A stretch of 64,000 nt of DNA, from NCBI RefSeq assembly GCF_014171575.1, contig NZ_CP050453.1, positions 3,844,001 through 3,908,000 on the forward strand. The letters are read 5' to 3'. The DNA comes from Microbacterium sp. Se63.02b (lineage in GTDB: Bacteria > Actinomycetota > Actinomycetes > Actinomycetales > Microbacteriaceae). A model generated the notes under the pieces. It was not told the DNA's origin and ran no database searches. It saw nothing but the letters and a program-made list of their open reading frames with translations. Below, in pieces: positions 34,009 through 43,239 of the stretch (positions are counted from its first letter, which is position 1; each line of letters opens with the position of its first letter). A program made the position numbers and the translations under genes.

Positions 34009-35159
34009 GGGTTCCTCTTCTTCGCGGGTGCGGACATCCGGTCGAGCAGTTCCTGCCCGCCCTCTCCTAGCGCGGGCGGGGCGATGGGGTAATCGACGGG
34101 AGTCTGCGAGAACGTGAGCGGGTTGCGCACGATCGGCAGGGTCCTGCCCGCGAGAGCGATCGGCTCGAGCCCGATCCGTTCGGCGAAGCGGATGCCGTCT
34201 TCGATGGTCTGGATGGGCGCGCTGGGGACTCCGACCGACGTCAGCAGGTCGAACCACTCGGCGGCGCCCCGGTCGGCGAGCGCGGCGACGATCTCGGGGC
34301 GCAGAGCATCGCGGTGTTCGTTGCGCAGAGCGGGTGCCGCGAACCTCGGGTCGAGGACGAGGTCGCTCCGGCCCACAGCGACGCACAGCCGCGCGAACTG
34401 CGCGTCGTTGCCGACGGCGATCACGAGAGGCAGGTCGGCGGTCGGGAACGGCTCGTAGGGATAGAGACTCGGATGCTGGTTGCCCATGCGTCGCGGGACG
34501 ACGCCGGCTGCCGCGAAGGCCTGTGTCTGATTCACCATCGACGACAGTGCGGCAGAAAGCAGATTGGTCTCGACGAGCTGTCCGGTCCCGCTGCGCTCTC
34601 GGTGTCGGAGTGCGGCGAGGATCCCCAGGGCGGTGTGGAGTCCGGTGAGGACGTCGAACAGGGCGAATCCGCCGCGGAAGGGCTCACCGTGCTGCGCACC
34701 GGTCGTGTCCATGAAGCCGCTCAGCGCCTGGACCATCAGGTCGTATCCGGCGAGGTGCGCGCCGTCACCGGTGCCGAATCCGGTGATCGAGGCGTAGACG
34801 AGTTCGGGCCGGTCGGGGGCGAGCGATTCGTAGTCGAGTCCGAAGCGGCGCAGTCCGCCCGCCTTGAAGTTCTCCACGACCACATCGGCGCGTGCGATGA
34901 CGGCCTTGGCGGTGGCCAGGTCATCGGCCTGGGCGAAGTCGAGCACGAGGGAGCGCTTGTTGCGATTGGCCGACTGGAAGTAGGTCGCCACATCCTCGTG
35001 CACCGGCGGGGCGAAGCGACGGGTGTCGTCTCCGTCCGGGCTCTCGATCTTGATGACGGTGGCGCCCATGTCGGCCAGGAGCATGGTGCAGTAGGGCCCC
35101 GCCAGAATGCGCGACAGGTCGGCGACGACGACGCCCTGGAGGGGGACCTGGTCGCTCAT
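34005..35159 (-). CDS. CaiB/BaiF family CoA-transferase
   Basis: Family III CoA-transferase of 384 residues that activates an organic acid by exchange from another acyl-CoA. The start is VVVADLSRILAGPYCTMLLA, the nucleotide region DMGATVIKIESPDGDDTRR, and the Asp of GYDLMVQALSG corresponds to the catalytic residue of the family. MGNQHPSLYPYEPF is also typical. It is the second gene of the operon, 18 bp after MaoC, and would supply CoA ester for the dehydrogenase coupled behind it. Confidence 0.9.
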   Translation of the reverse strand: MSDQVPLQGVVVADLSRILAGPYCTMLLADMGATVIKIESPDGDDTRRFAPPVHEDVATYFQSANRNKRSLVLDFAQADDLATAKAVIARADVVVENFKAGGLRRFGLDYESLAPDRPELVYASITGFGTGDGAHLAGYDLMVQALSGFMDTTGAQHGEPFRGGFALFDVLTGLHTALGILAALRHRERSGTGQLVETNLLSAALSSMVNQTQAFAAAGVVPRRMGNQHPSLYPYEPFPTADLPLVIAVGNDAQFARLCVAVGRSDLVLDPRFAAPALRNEHRDALRPEIVAALADRGAAEWFDLLTSVGVPSAPIQTIEDGIRFAERIGLEPIALAGRTLPIVRNPLTFSQTPVDYPIAPPALGEGGQELLDRMSAPAKKRNP

Positions 35160-35177
35160 CGGCGAGCGGGTTGGCGT

Positions 35178-35639
35178 TCATGCGGCATCGAGGACGAACT
35201 GGGTGATCGACTGCGCGACGCAGGCCGGGCGCTGCCCCCGTCGATCTCGACCGTGTGCGTCGCTCGCAGGCGCACCGCTCCGGGCAGATGGTCGACGGCA
35301 TCGAGGACGATGCGGTCGCGCACGCGGCTCCCCCGCGCGGACGGGGGCGGGGAAACGGACGCGCTCGTAGCCGTAGTTGACGCGACCGGCTGCTCCGGTC
35401 ACGGTGTACACCTCGGCGGCCATGGCGGGCAGGAGAGACAGCGTGAGCAGGCCGTGGGCGACCGCCGAGCCGAACGGACCCTGCGCGGCGCGCACCGGGT
35501 CGGTGTGTATCCACTGGTCGTCGTCGGTGGCGAGCGCGAAACGGGCGATGCGCTCCTGATCGACCGTGCGCCAGGGACTCACGCCGAGCGGGGAGCCCAC
35601 CGCATGGTCCAGGTCGTCGACAGCGAAGGTCGTGGGCAT
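35178..35639 (-). CDS. MaoC-like (R)-enoyl-CoA hydratase (two compensating frameshifts)
   Basis: Hot-dog fold hydratase of about 153 residues. The hydratase motif is complete (DDQWIHTDPVRAAQGPFGSA, then VAHGLLTLSLLP). Between 35330-35334 (one C too many on the plus strand) and about 35222-35235 the reading is out of frame; the corrected middle is RVRDRIVLDAVDHLPG, and the end is CVAQSITQFVLDAA. ATG 35639 is preferred to a start four codons upstream. First gene of the minus-strand acyl-CoA operon, divergent from the second acyl-CoA dehydrogenase. Confidence 0.83.
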   Translation of the reverse strand: MPTTFAVDDLDHAVGSPLGVSPWRTVDQERIARFALATDDDQWIHTDPVRAAQGPFGSAVAHGLLTLSLLPAMAAEVYTVTGAAGRVNYGYERVRFPAPVRAGEPRARPHRPRCRRPSARSGAPASDAHGRDRRGQRPACVAQSITQFVLDAA

Positions 35640-35706
35640 GCGAATCCTCATCGAAATCTGCAGGTCCGTGCACGTTTGTGCCGAATGCGGGGGTTACGGG
35701 TATTTA

Positions 35707-35721
35707 GTGTAAGGATTACAC
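35707..35721. promoter_or_regulatory. operator palindrome in the MaoC/acyl-CoA dehydrogenase divergent promoter
   Basis: GTGTAA-GGA-TTACAC is a perfect 6-bp inverted repeat with a 3-nt centre, in the 119-bp gap between divergent genes. No TetR or GntR gene adjoins, so the binding protein is unknown. Confidence 0.55.
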
Positions 35722-35758
35722 CGAAAGCATCGGAATGCAAGCTCTGAAGGACGACGAC

Positions 35759-36958
35759 ATGTCTCTACTCACCGCAGCCCGGTCGACGACCGACCCCCTA
35801 CGCCTGTACGACCGCCTCGACGATCGTGAGCGCGAGGTCGTCGAGCGTGTCCGGCGCTTCGTGGACGACCGGGTCCTCCCCCTGATCAACCAGTACTGGG
35901 AACGTGCGGAGTTCCCCTTCGAGCTCGTTCCAGATCTCGCGGGACTCGGGGTCATCGGCACGGCCATCCGCGGTCACGGCTGCCCAGGCCTCAGCCCGCT
36001 CGCCGCCGGTCTCGTCGCTTTGGAGATGTCCCGCGGAGACGGCAGCATCAACACGTTCCTCGGCGTGCAGTCCGGACTCGCGATGGGCACGATCGACCTG
36101 CTCGGGTCGACGGAGCAGAAGGAGCGCTGGCTTCCTCCTATGGCCCGCCTCGAGAAGATCGGCGCGTTCGCCCTGACCGAACCCGACCACGGCTCGGACT
36201 CCGTCGCTCTGGAGACCAGCGCGACCAGGGTCGGCGACGAGTACGTTCTCGCCGGAGCCAAGCGATGGATCGGAAACGGTCACATCGCCGACGTCGTGGT
36301 GCTCTGGGCGCGGGACACCGCCGACGACAAGGTCAAGGCGTTCATCATCGAGAAGGGGGCCGACGGACGCCATCCCGCGGGCTATCGAACCGAGGTGATC
36401 ACCGGCAAGATCGGCAAGCGCGCCATCCTGCAGCCCGACATCGTGTTGGACGACGTGCGTGTCCCCGCGGCGAACCTGCTCGCCCGTTCGACCTCGTTCC
36501 GCGACGCCAGTGCCGTGCTGGCGCGCACCAGGTCGGGCGCCTCGTGGGAGGCCACAGGGCACGCGATGGCGTCGTACGAGATCGCGGTGGAATACGCCCG
36601 CACTCGGGTCCAGTTCGGAAAGCCGCTCGGAGCGCACCAGATCGTGCAGCAACGACTCGCGAAGATGCTCGCCGAGATCACGGCGATGCAGCTCATGTGC
36701 TTCCGCCTCGCCGAGCTCCAGGAGCAGGGTTCCCTCACCGGTCCGATGGCCTCGATCGCCAAGATGTTCACGGCCGAGCGCGGTCGCTGGGTCTGCTCGG
36801 AGGCGCGCGACATCCTGGGCGGTAACGGCCTCCTGCTCGAGAACCACGTCGCGCGCCACCTCACGGACATGGAGGTCGTCTACACGTACGAGGGCACCGA
36901 TACCGTGCAATCCCTGATCATCGGTCGCGAGATCACCGGGATGTCGGCGTTCCGCTGA
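35759..36958 (+). CDS. acyl-CoA dehydrogenase
   Basis: FAD enzyme of 399 residues. Flavin motifs are ALTEPDHGSDSVAL and KRWIGNGHIADVVVLWARD, and the catalytic Glu is in YTYEGTDTVQSLIIGREI. ATG 35759 has AAGGACGAC in front; an in-frame ATG eight codons upstream is possible. It is the first gene of a plus-strand group with an SDR and a thiolase, the further steps of beta-oxidation. It shares the divergent control region with the MaoC operon. Confidence 0.9.
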   Translation: MSLLTAARSTTDPLRLYDRLDDREREVVERVRRFVDDRVLPLINQYWERAEFPFELVPDLAGLGVIGTAIRGHGCPGLSPLAAGLVALEMSRGDGSINTFLGVQSGLAMGTIDLLGSTEQKERWLPPMARLEKIGAFALTEPDHGSDSVALETSATRVGDEYVLAGAKRWIGNGHIADVVVLWARDTADDKVKAFIIEKGADGRHPAGYRTEVITGKIGKRAILQPDIVLDDVRVPAANLLARSTSFRDASAVLARTRSGASWEATGHAMASYEIAVEYARTRVQFGKPLGAHQIVQQRLAKMLAEITAMQLMCFRLAELQEQGSLTGPMASIAKMFTAERGRWVCSEARDILGGNGLLLENHVARHLTDMEVVYTYEGTDTVQSLIIGREITGMSAFR

Positions 36959-37009
36959 AGTCAGCCCCCTCCCTGCCAGAGCACGACCCGCACAGAAAGC
37001 AGAATCTCG

Positions 37010-37784
37010 ATGCGCTTCATCGGAAGAACCGCGATGATCACGGGCGCCGCCCGAGGGATCGGTCGCGCGAGCGCCCTCCGTCTCGCCTCGGAGGGGGCTC
37101 GCGTGGCGATCGTCGACCTCGACCGTCACGCGGCCGTCGATGCGGCAGCCGCGATCACCCGCACGGCACCGGTCAGGGCGGCCGGGGGATTCGCGATCGG
37201 GCTCGGTGCGGACATGACCGACCCCGCGCAGGTCGAACGAGCCGTCGATGCCTTCGTCGACCAGGAAGGCCGCCTTGACGTGTTCGTCAACAACGCCGGA
37301 GCGACACGCGACGATCTGCTGTTCCGCATGGATCCGGCCGACTGGGACTTCGTGCTGAGCACGAACCTCACCTCCGCCTTCCACGGCATCCAGGCGGCCC
37401 AGCGCAGGATGACACCCGGCAAGACGGGAGCCATCGTGAACCTCTCCAGCCGCTCCGCTCTGGGCAACCGCGGCCAGGCGAACTACGCCGCGGCGAAGGC
37501 GGGGATCCAGGGCTTGACCGCGACCGCCGCGATCGAACTCGGTCCGTTCGGCATCAGGGTGAACGCGGTGGCGCCCGGATACATCGCCACGTCGATGACC
37601 GCGCAGACCGCAGAGCGGGTCGGGACCGGATGCCGCCGCACATCAGGAGCGCGCCGCCGCGCAGACGCCCCTGAGGCGCGTCGGGAGTCCGGAGGATGTC
37701 GCGGCCGTGATCGCTTTCCTCGCGAGCGACGACGCCGCGTACGTCTCCGGCCAGACCCTGTACGTGAACGGAGGCGCACGATGA
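37010..37784 (+). CDS. SDR family 3-oxoacyl reductase/3-hydroxyacyl-CoA dehydrogenase, FabG-like (one frameshift)
   Basis: NAD(P) enzyme of about 258 residues. Motifs are TGAARGIGRASALRLASEGA, NNAGATRD, the catalytic Ser/Tyr/Lys in IVNLSSRSALGNRGQANYAA followed by AKAG, and the end YVSGQTLYVNGGAR. An extra base near 37624-37629 breaks the frame; the C-terminal half reads on as TPLRRVGSPEDVAAVIAFLA. Its stop (37782-37784) overlaps the thiolase ATG. With a MaoC hydratase next door, the natural substrate would be an (R)-3-hydroxyacyl-CoA. Confidence 0.85.
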
Positions 37785-38959
37785 CCGCTGTCTATATCGT
37801 CGCGGGCGTACGAACACCCGTCGGCCGCTTCGGAGGCAGCCTCTCGGCCGTGCGACCGGACGATCTCGCGGCCCTCGCGGTCCGGGCCGTGGTCGAGCGT
37901 TCCGGTATCGACCCTGACGCCATCGACGAGGTCGTCCTCGGCGCAGCGAACCAGGCCGGAGAGGACAACCGCAACGTGGCGCGGATGGCGGTGCTGCTCG
38001 CCGCGCTGCCGGTGTCGCTTCCCGCTTTCACGGTCAATCGACTCTGCGCCTCGGGAATGACGGCGATCACCACGGCGCACGCTCTGATCTCGTCGGGCGC
38101 AGCGGAGGTGATGATCGCGGGAGGCGTCGAGTCGATGTCGCGCGCCCCGTGGGTGCAGGCGAGACCGCAGCGCGCGTTCGCCGGGCCGGGAACCCAATTC
38201 GACACGTCCATCGGCTGGCGATTCGTGAACCCTCGCTTCGCCTCGCAGGACGGGGTCACGCTCAGCATGCCGGAGACCGCCGAACTCGTCGCCGAACGAT
38301 TCGGCATCGACAGGAACGTGCCGATGCCTTCGCGCTCGAGAGCCATCGCCGCGCGCTCTCCGCGACGGCGAGCGGCCTCTTCTCGGGCGAGATCGTCCCG
38401 GTCCCGACCCCGACGGACTCGTCAAGAGCGATGAGGGCCCCCGCGCCGACACGAGTGCGGCGGCGCTCGCCCGGCTGCGTCCCGTGGTCACCGGCGGCCA
38501 CGTCGTCACCGCCGGCAACGCCAGCTCCTCAACGACGGCGCGTCCGCCCTCCTGCTCGCGAGCGAGGCCGCCGTCCGCGCCCACGGACTGACGCCGCTGG
38601 CTCGGATCGTCACGCATGCCGCATCCGGGGTCCACCCCGAGATCATGGGCATGGGTCCGGTCGAGGCGACGAGGAAGGCGCTCGACAGAGCCGGATGGAG
38701 CACCGACTCCCTCGCAGCCGTGGAGGTGAACGAGGCGTTCGCATCTCAGGCTCTCGCCTGCATCGATCAGCTCGGGCTCGATCCGTCTCTCGTGAACGAG
38801 TGGGGCGGTGCGATCGCCCTCGGGCATCCGCTCGGTTCGTCGGGTGCCCGGATCGTGGTCACGCTGCTCTCGCGCATGATGGAGGCGGATCACTTCCGCG
38901 GCGCAGCGACCCTGTGTGTCGGCGTGGGCCAGGGCACGGCGCTGCTGATCGAACGATGA
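37781..38959 (+). CDS. acetyl-CoA acetyltransferase / 3-ketoacyl-CoA thiolase (three frameshifts)
   Basis: Thiolase of about 393 residues. The nucleophile is in FTVNRLCASGMTAITTAHAL, the base His in GGAIALGHPLGSSGARI, and the second Cys in LCVGVGQGTALLIER. The frame breaks near 38318, 38408 and 38521; the segments DAFALESHRRALSATASGLF and DPDGLVKSDEGPRADTSAAA lie in other frames. The uninterrupted frame joins this gene to the SDR, which is an artefact of the earlier shift. It would cleave the 3-ketoacyl-CoA made by the SDR. Confidence 0.85.
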
Positions 38960-38973
38960 CCTACCGCCTCCGG

Positions 38974-40743
38974 TCATGATCGGCGGACCGGTTCTCGAGT
39001 CGCCGCGGCGAAAGTCGCACGGAACTCCGCGTTGAGAGCGCGCACCGTGTCGCCGTCCGGCTTCAGCGCGGTGCGATCAGCCGTCAGCAGCCCGTTCGAC
39101 TCGTCCTCGACGTCCGCGAGCTGCGTGTAGACGGTCGCCGAGAGGCCTTGCTCGATCGCCGGGAGCACCTCGCGTCTGTGCAGTTCCTCGTACGCGCGCG
39201 TGAACTCCTCGCGGGAGCGGGTGCGCCGGTAACCGAATTCCCGCTGCGGGTAGCGATGCCCCGGGAGCCTCAGACTGTATCCGCCGAACTCCGACACGAC
39301 GAGTGCGCGGCCGTCACGTCCCCACCACCGGGCGGGACGGATCGGCTGGAAGTACACATGCAGGCTCCGCAGATCTCCCGCGCGCTGGTCATGCCATCCG
39401 CTGGCATGATCGATCACGCGGTCAGGGTCGCCGCGACGCAGACGCTCCACCACGCGCGCCGCATCGAACTGCCCCCAGCCCTCGTTGAACGGCACCCACG
39501 TCACGACCGAGGGAGAGTTGCGGAGCAGGGCAACCATCTCGTCGAGCTCGTGCAGGAACTGCCGACGACCTGCACCATCGGCGCGGCCGAAGATCCGATG
39601 CCACCGGTCCGTGAGGCGGATGCGGGGCGAGACGACCGGGGTCGTGATGACCCAGGGCCGATAGGCCGCCCCTCCGTTCACCGCGTCCTGCCACACCAGC
39701 ATCCCGAGCCGATCGCAGTGGTGGTACCAGCGCAAGGACTCGACCTTGATGTGCTTGCGGAGCATCGTGAAGCCCAGCTCCTTCATCGACACGATGTCAC
39801 GCACGAGGGCGTCGTCGTCCGGTGCCGTGTACAGCGAATCCTCCCAGTACCCCTGATCGAGCACCCCGATGTGGGGGTAGGGGTCGCCGTTCAGCCGGAG
39901 TCTCGGCATGCCCTTCGGGTCGGGAGCGACATCGACGCTGCGCACTCCGACATAGCTCGCGACCCGGTCGGAGCCCAGGACCACATCGATGTCGTAGAGG
40001 AAGGGGTCCTCGGGCGTCCACAGCCGCGGCTGATCGATCGGGATTCTCACCGTCGAACCCGATGTCGCGTCGACAGCGGCGATGATCCGACTCCCCGCGC
40101 GCACGGTGACCGACGACGGTGCGGCTGAGCCGTCGGAGGATTCGACGGAGACCTCGACGATGGCCGTCGACATCCCGGTCCGCACATCGGGCGTCCGCAA
40201 CCGGAGGCCGACCACGTGCACCTGCGGCACCTGCTCCATCCAGACCGTCTGCCAGATGCCCGACTGGGCGGTGTACCAGATGCCGCCACGACGCAGCCGC
40301 TGCTTCCCGGTCGCGTGATGCGAGGTCTCGCTCAGGTCGCGCACCTCGACGACGATCTCGTGCGCGGTTCCCTCACGCAACACTTGGGTGACATCGATCG
40401 CGAACGGCAGGTAGCCCCCGACATGAGCGGCGACCTCGACACCGTCGACGAGCACGCGGCACGACTGGTCGACAGCACCGAAATGGAGTATCGTACGATG
40501 CCCGTCGTGTGCCGTGTGCGTGAAGCGGCGACGGTACCAGAGGGCCTCGTGGGGTTGCAGCTGGCGTCCGACCCCGGACCGGACGGTCTCCGGGGAGAAC
40601 GGCACGAGGATGCGCTGATCCCACTCGTCGGGTGCCACCCCGGCCGGGGTGAAGGCGCAGTCCCACCATCCGTTGAGCACGGTATGACCGTCGCGCCGCA
40701 GCTGGGGACGCGGATACTCGCTCAACGGAACGGCTTCCGTCAT
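38974..40743 (-). CDS. glycoside hydrolase family 2 protein
   Basis: 589 residues in three GH2 parts: a sugar-binding beta-sandwich (to about 170, ending in GGIWYTAQSGIWQTVWME), an immunoglobulin-like domain (170-280) and a TIM barrel. The general acid/base Glu is in WVPFNEGWGQF and the nucleophile Glu in LVVSEFGGYS. There is no signal peptide, so the enzyme is cytoplasmic and acts on an imported beta-glycoside. It overlaps the MFS gene by 4 bp, and both are governed by the palindrome at 42090-42117. Beta-galactosidase, glucuronidase or mannosidase cannot be told apart here. Confidence 0.88.
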   Translation of the reverse strand: MTEAVPLSEYPRPQLRRDGHTVLNGWWDCAFTPAGVAPDEWDQRILVPFSPETVRSGVGRQLQPHEALWYRRRFTHTAHDGHRTILHFGAVDQSCRVLVDGVEVAAHVGGYLPFAIDVTQVLREGTAHEIVVEVRDLSETSHHATGKQRLRRGGIWYTAQSGIWQTVWMEQVPQVHVVGLRLRTPDVRTGMSTAIVEVSVESSDGSAAPSSVTVRAGSRIIAAVDATSGSTVRIPIDQPRLWTPEDPFLYDIDVVLGSDRVASYVGVRSVDVAPDPKGMPRLRLNGDPYPHIGVLDQGYWEDSLYTAPDDDALVRDIVSMKELGFTMLRKHIKVESLRWYHHCDRLGMLVWQDAVNGGAAYRPWVITTPVVSPRIRLTDRWHRIFGRADGAGRRQFLHELDEMVALLRNSPSVVTWVPFNEGWGQFDAARVVERLRRGDPDRVIDHASGWHDQRAGDLRSLHVYFQPIRPARWWGRDGRALVVSEFGGYSLRLPGHRYPQREFGYRRTRSREEFTRAYEELHRREVLPAIEQGLSATVYTQLADVEDESNGLLTADRTALKPDGDTVRALNAEFRATFAAATREPVRRS

Positions 40744-42066
40744 CGGGATCGCCTCTCGAGTCGGGCGCGCCAGGTCGCCAGCAGCGGGAGCACGAGGAGC
40801 ACGGCGGCGGCCGCGACGAACATCGTGGGACCGGGTACCGGGCGCGCGACGCCGAGGTCGACGTAGGTGCTCCCCGCGCTGACGATCGCCCAGGCTCCGA
40901 TGAACGGCCCGACGACCATCGGGATCATGGTGCCCATCACCATCCGGAGCCCCTGGACCATTCCCGCCTGTCCGTCCGGGGTCTCGTCACGCGCCGTCGC
41001 CGAGACGGACGCGGTCGCCAGCATCATGCCACCCAGTGCCAGAGCAGCAGCGATGATCACGGACACCGTGTCCTTCGCGAAGAACATCAGGACGAGCCCG
41101 CCCGCGAAGAGCATCGTCGCCGGCAGCAGCAGCCGGCTCTTCCCGATCCGGTCCATCAGGATGCCGCCGAGCACGCTGATCGCCGCTGCCGCGACGAGCG
41201 AGACACCGAGGATGAGTGCGTACGACTCGACCTGCAGCCCGTACTGGAGGTAGATGATCACGTAGGGCAGGAACACCTGGGCCGCTGTTCCGATGACCGC
41301 CAGCATCCCGAGCGACAGGTACAGCGGGGCGTTCGCCCGGACGGTCGAAGGACGGAATCCGAGGAGGAGCCGGGTGCTCAGCGAGGCAGTGCCTGCTGCG
41401 CCGCCCAGCTGCCCCGCATCGCGCATCAGCGCCCAGGCGATCATCCCGGAGATCGCCGTCACGACGCCCACGATCCCGAAGAACGCCCGCCACTCCCCGC
41501 ACGGCTGAACCCGTCGAGCGCGCCGAAGACGAGGAGCATCGCGATCAGGGGAAGTGCCGCGAGCACCGCGTCGGCACGGCCACGCGTCTGCGGGGAGTGG
41601 TCACGTCGGTCACCCACGCGCCGAAAGCGGCGTTGTTCGCCCCGGATCCGATCATGCTCATGAGGCAGTCGAGCGCCACGATCCCGATGACGGCGGCGAA
41701 CACGTACGGAGCCGCGACGACGCCCTCCTCCGGGGAGAGCAACCCGAAAGCCGCCGTGCAGGCGCCCCACACCACGTATCCGACGGCGACGAAGGCCCGC
41801 CGCTTGCCCATCCTGTCCGACCACGCACCGACGATGAGGGTGGCGACGGTGGCGGCGATCGCACTCAGAGAGACCATGAGGGCGATGATCGTCGGATCCT
41901 GAGTGATCCGCTCGTACACGAACACGTTGAGGTACATGTTCTCGACGGTCCACGCGATCTGACCTACCAGCCCGATGACCAGGAGGGCAGCCCACACACG
42001 CCCTCCGAGGCGTCGATCCACACCACCCGTCGGCGGGGGGCCCGAGGGGGCCGGAGATGACTTCAT
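40740..42066 (-). CDS. MFS sugar transporter, GPH-like (two frameshifts)
   Basis: About 442 residues with twelve membrane segments. The N-terminal half has LIVGAWSDRMGKRRAFVAVG (motif A) and the second half repeats it as LGGILMDRIGKSRLLLPATM. The frame breaks near 41598 and in the run 41495-41498; between them ADAVLAALPLIAMLLVFGAL lies in a third frame. ATG 42066 begins after GAGGAACG. With the GH2 gene coupled behind it and LacI divergent, import of a beta-glycoside is the likely role. Confidence 0.82.
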
Positions 42067-42089
42067 CGTCGTTCCTCTTCGCAGGATCA

Positions 42090-42117
42090 GCGGGTATTGC
42101 CACGTGGCAATACCCGC
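42090..42117. promoter_or_regulatory. 28-bp perfect palindrome, LacI operator
   Basis: The left arm GCGGGTATTGCCAC is followed without spacer by its exact complement GTGGCAATACCCGC, with the central CG expected of a LacI site (core TTGCCACGTGGCAA). It lies just downstream of a minus-strand TATCGT -10 (42125-42120), so bound repressor would cover the MFS/GH2 transcription start. Confidence 0.85.
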
Positions 42118-42179
42118 CAACGATAGCCGGTTCGGCATGAGCCACGCGAGTTGCTACTGTCGGCGTCAGAGGAGATGCC

Positions 42180-43165
42180 GTGGTCACCCAGATGGACGTC
42201 GCCCGCCGTGCGGGCGTGGCGAGACGAACCGTGTCGAACGTCGTCACCGGATTCCCGTACGTGAGCGACGACGTGCGCGCACGGGTCCAGCGAGCGATCG
42301 AGGAACTCGGCTACGTCCCCAACCACGCGGCCCGTCAGTTGCGCACTGGCCGCAGCGACGTGGTCGCGCTCATCATCCCGGAAGTGGGCGTCGGGTACTT
42401 CGGCGAGCTGTGCAACCTGATCGTCGAAGAAGCCGCGGCCCACGGGATGGGTACCGTCGTCGCCCAGACCCACGGCTCGCGATCGCGCGAGTTGGCCGAG
42501 ATCGAGCGCGTCATCGCCCTCCAGCCGGACGGGATGATCGCCAGCCCCCTCGAGCTCACGCCCGCCGACATCGAGACCATCAGCGCACGTATCAGCCTGG
42601 CATTGATCGGAGAGCACTTCGCCGGCACCGAGACCGCCTCGATCGCGATCGACAACGTCGCCGCGACCACCGCGGTGGTGGAGCACCTGATCCGTTCAGG
42701 ACGCGAGAGGATCGCGTACGTCGGGGTCGCGGGCCCCGCGCCTCGGTTCAACGAGCTGCGCCGGACGGGCTACCTCTCCGCCTTGAGCGCGGCCGAGCTG
42801 CCCGCTGTGGCCGAGGCCGACGCAGAGGATTTCACGACCCGAGACGGCTACGACGCCGGCATGGGGCTCGTCCGTCGGATCGCGGCAGGGAAGACATCGA
42901 CGCCGTGTTCTGCGTCACCGACGAAGTCGCCATCGGTGTGCTCAGGGCGCTGCACGACGGCGGCCTCAGAGTTCCCGCCGACATCGCCGTCGCCGGGTTC
43001 GACGACATCACAGAAGGACGCTACTCCACGCCCCGGCTGACGACCGTGTCGCCCGACAAGCATGAGATCGCCCGACGAGCCGTCGCGTCGGTGCGCGGTG
43101 AGGTGCCGCGGGTGGACGCCGTCGCTTTCACGATCGAGGAGCGCGAGAGCTCACAGGTCGACTGA
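42180..43165 (+). CDS. LacI family transcriptional regulator (one frameshift)
   Basis: About 328 residues. The helix-turn-helix is TQMDVARRAGVARRTVSNVV, the hinge YVPNHAARQLRTGRSDVVAL, and the effector domain contains YFGELCNLIVEEAAAHGMGT and IAVAGFDDITEGRYSTPRLT. One G is lost in the run 42888-42890, after which AVFCVTDEVAIGVLRAL continues in the next frame. AGAGGAG lies 6 nt before the GTG at 42180, and a TACTGT -10 at 42155-42160. It is divergent from the MFS/GH2 operon and adjacent to the 28-bp palindrome, its probable operator. Confidence 0.88.
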
Positions 43166-43187
43166 GCGATGACCACCGGGGAACATA

Positions 43188-43223
43188 GAAGCGCCGCACC
43201 CTCCGGGGAGGATGCGGCGCTTC
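43188..43223. terminator. bidirectional terminator between LacI and aquaporin genes
   Basis: GAAGCGCCGCA and TGCGGCGCTTC form a perfect 11-bp stem with a 14-nt loop in the gap between convergent genes. Confidence 0.75.
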
Positions 43224-43239
43224 GTGCGTGCAGCGGGAG

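Noticed and set aside
37010..38434. Apparent SDR-thiolase fusion in one frame
   Set aside because: The joining segment is Arg-rich noise. The corrected SDR ends with VNGGAR at 37784 and the thiolase has its own ATG overlapping that stop.
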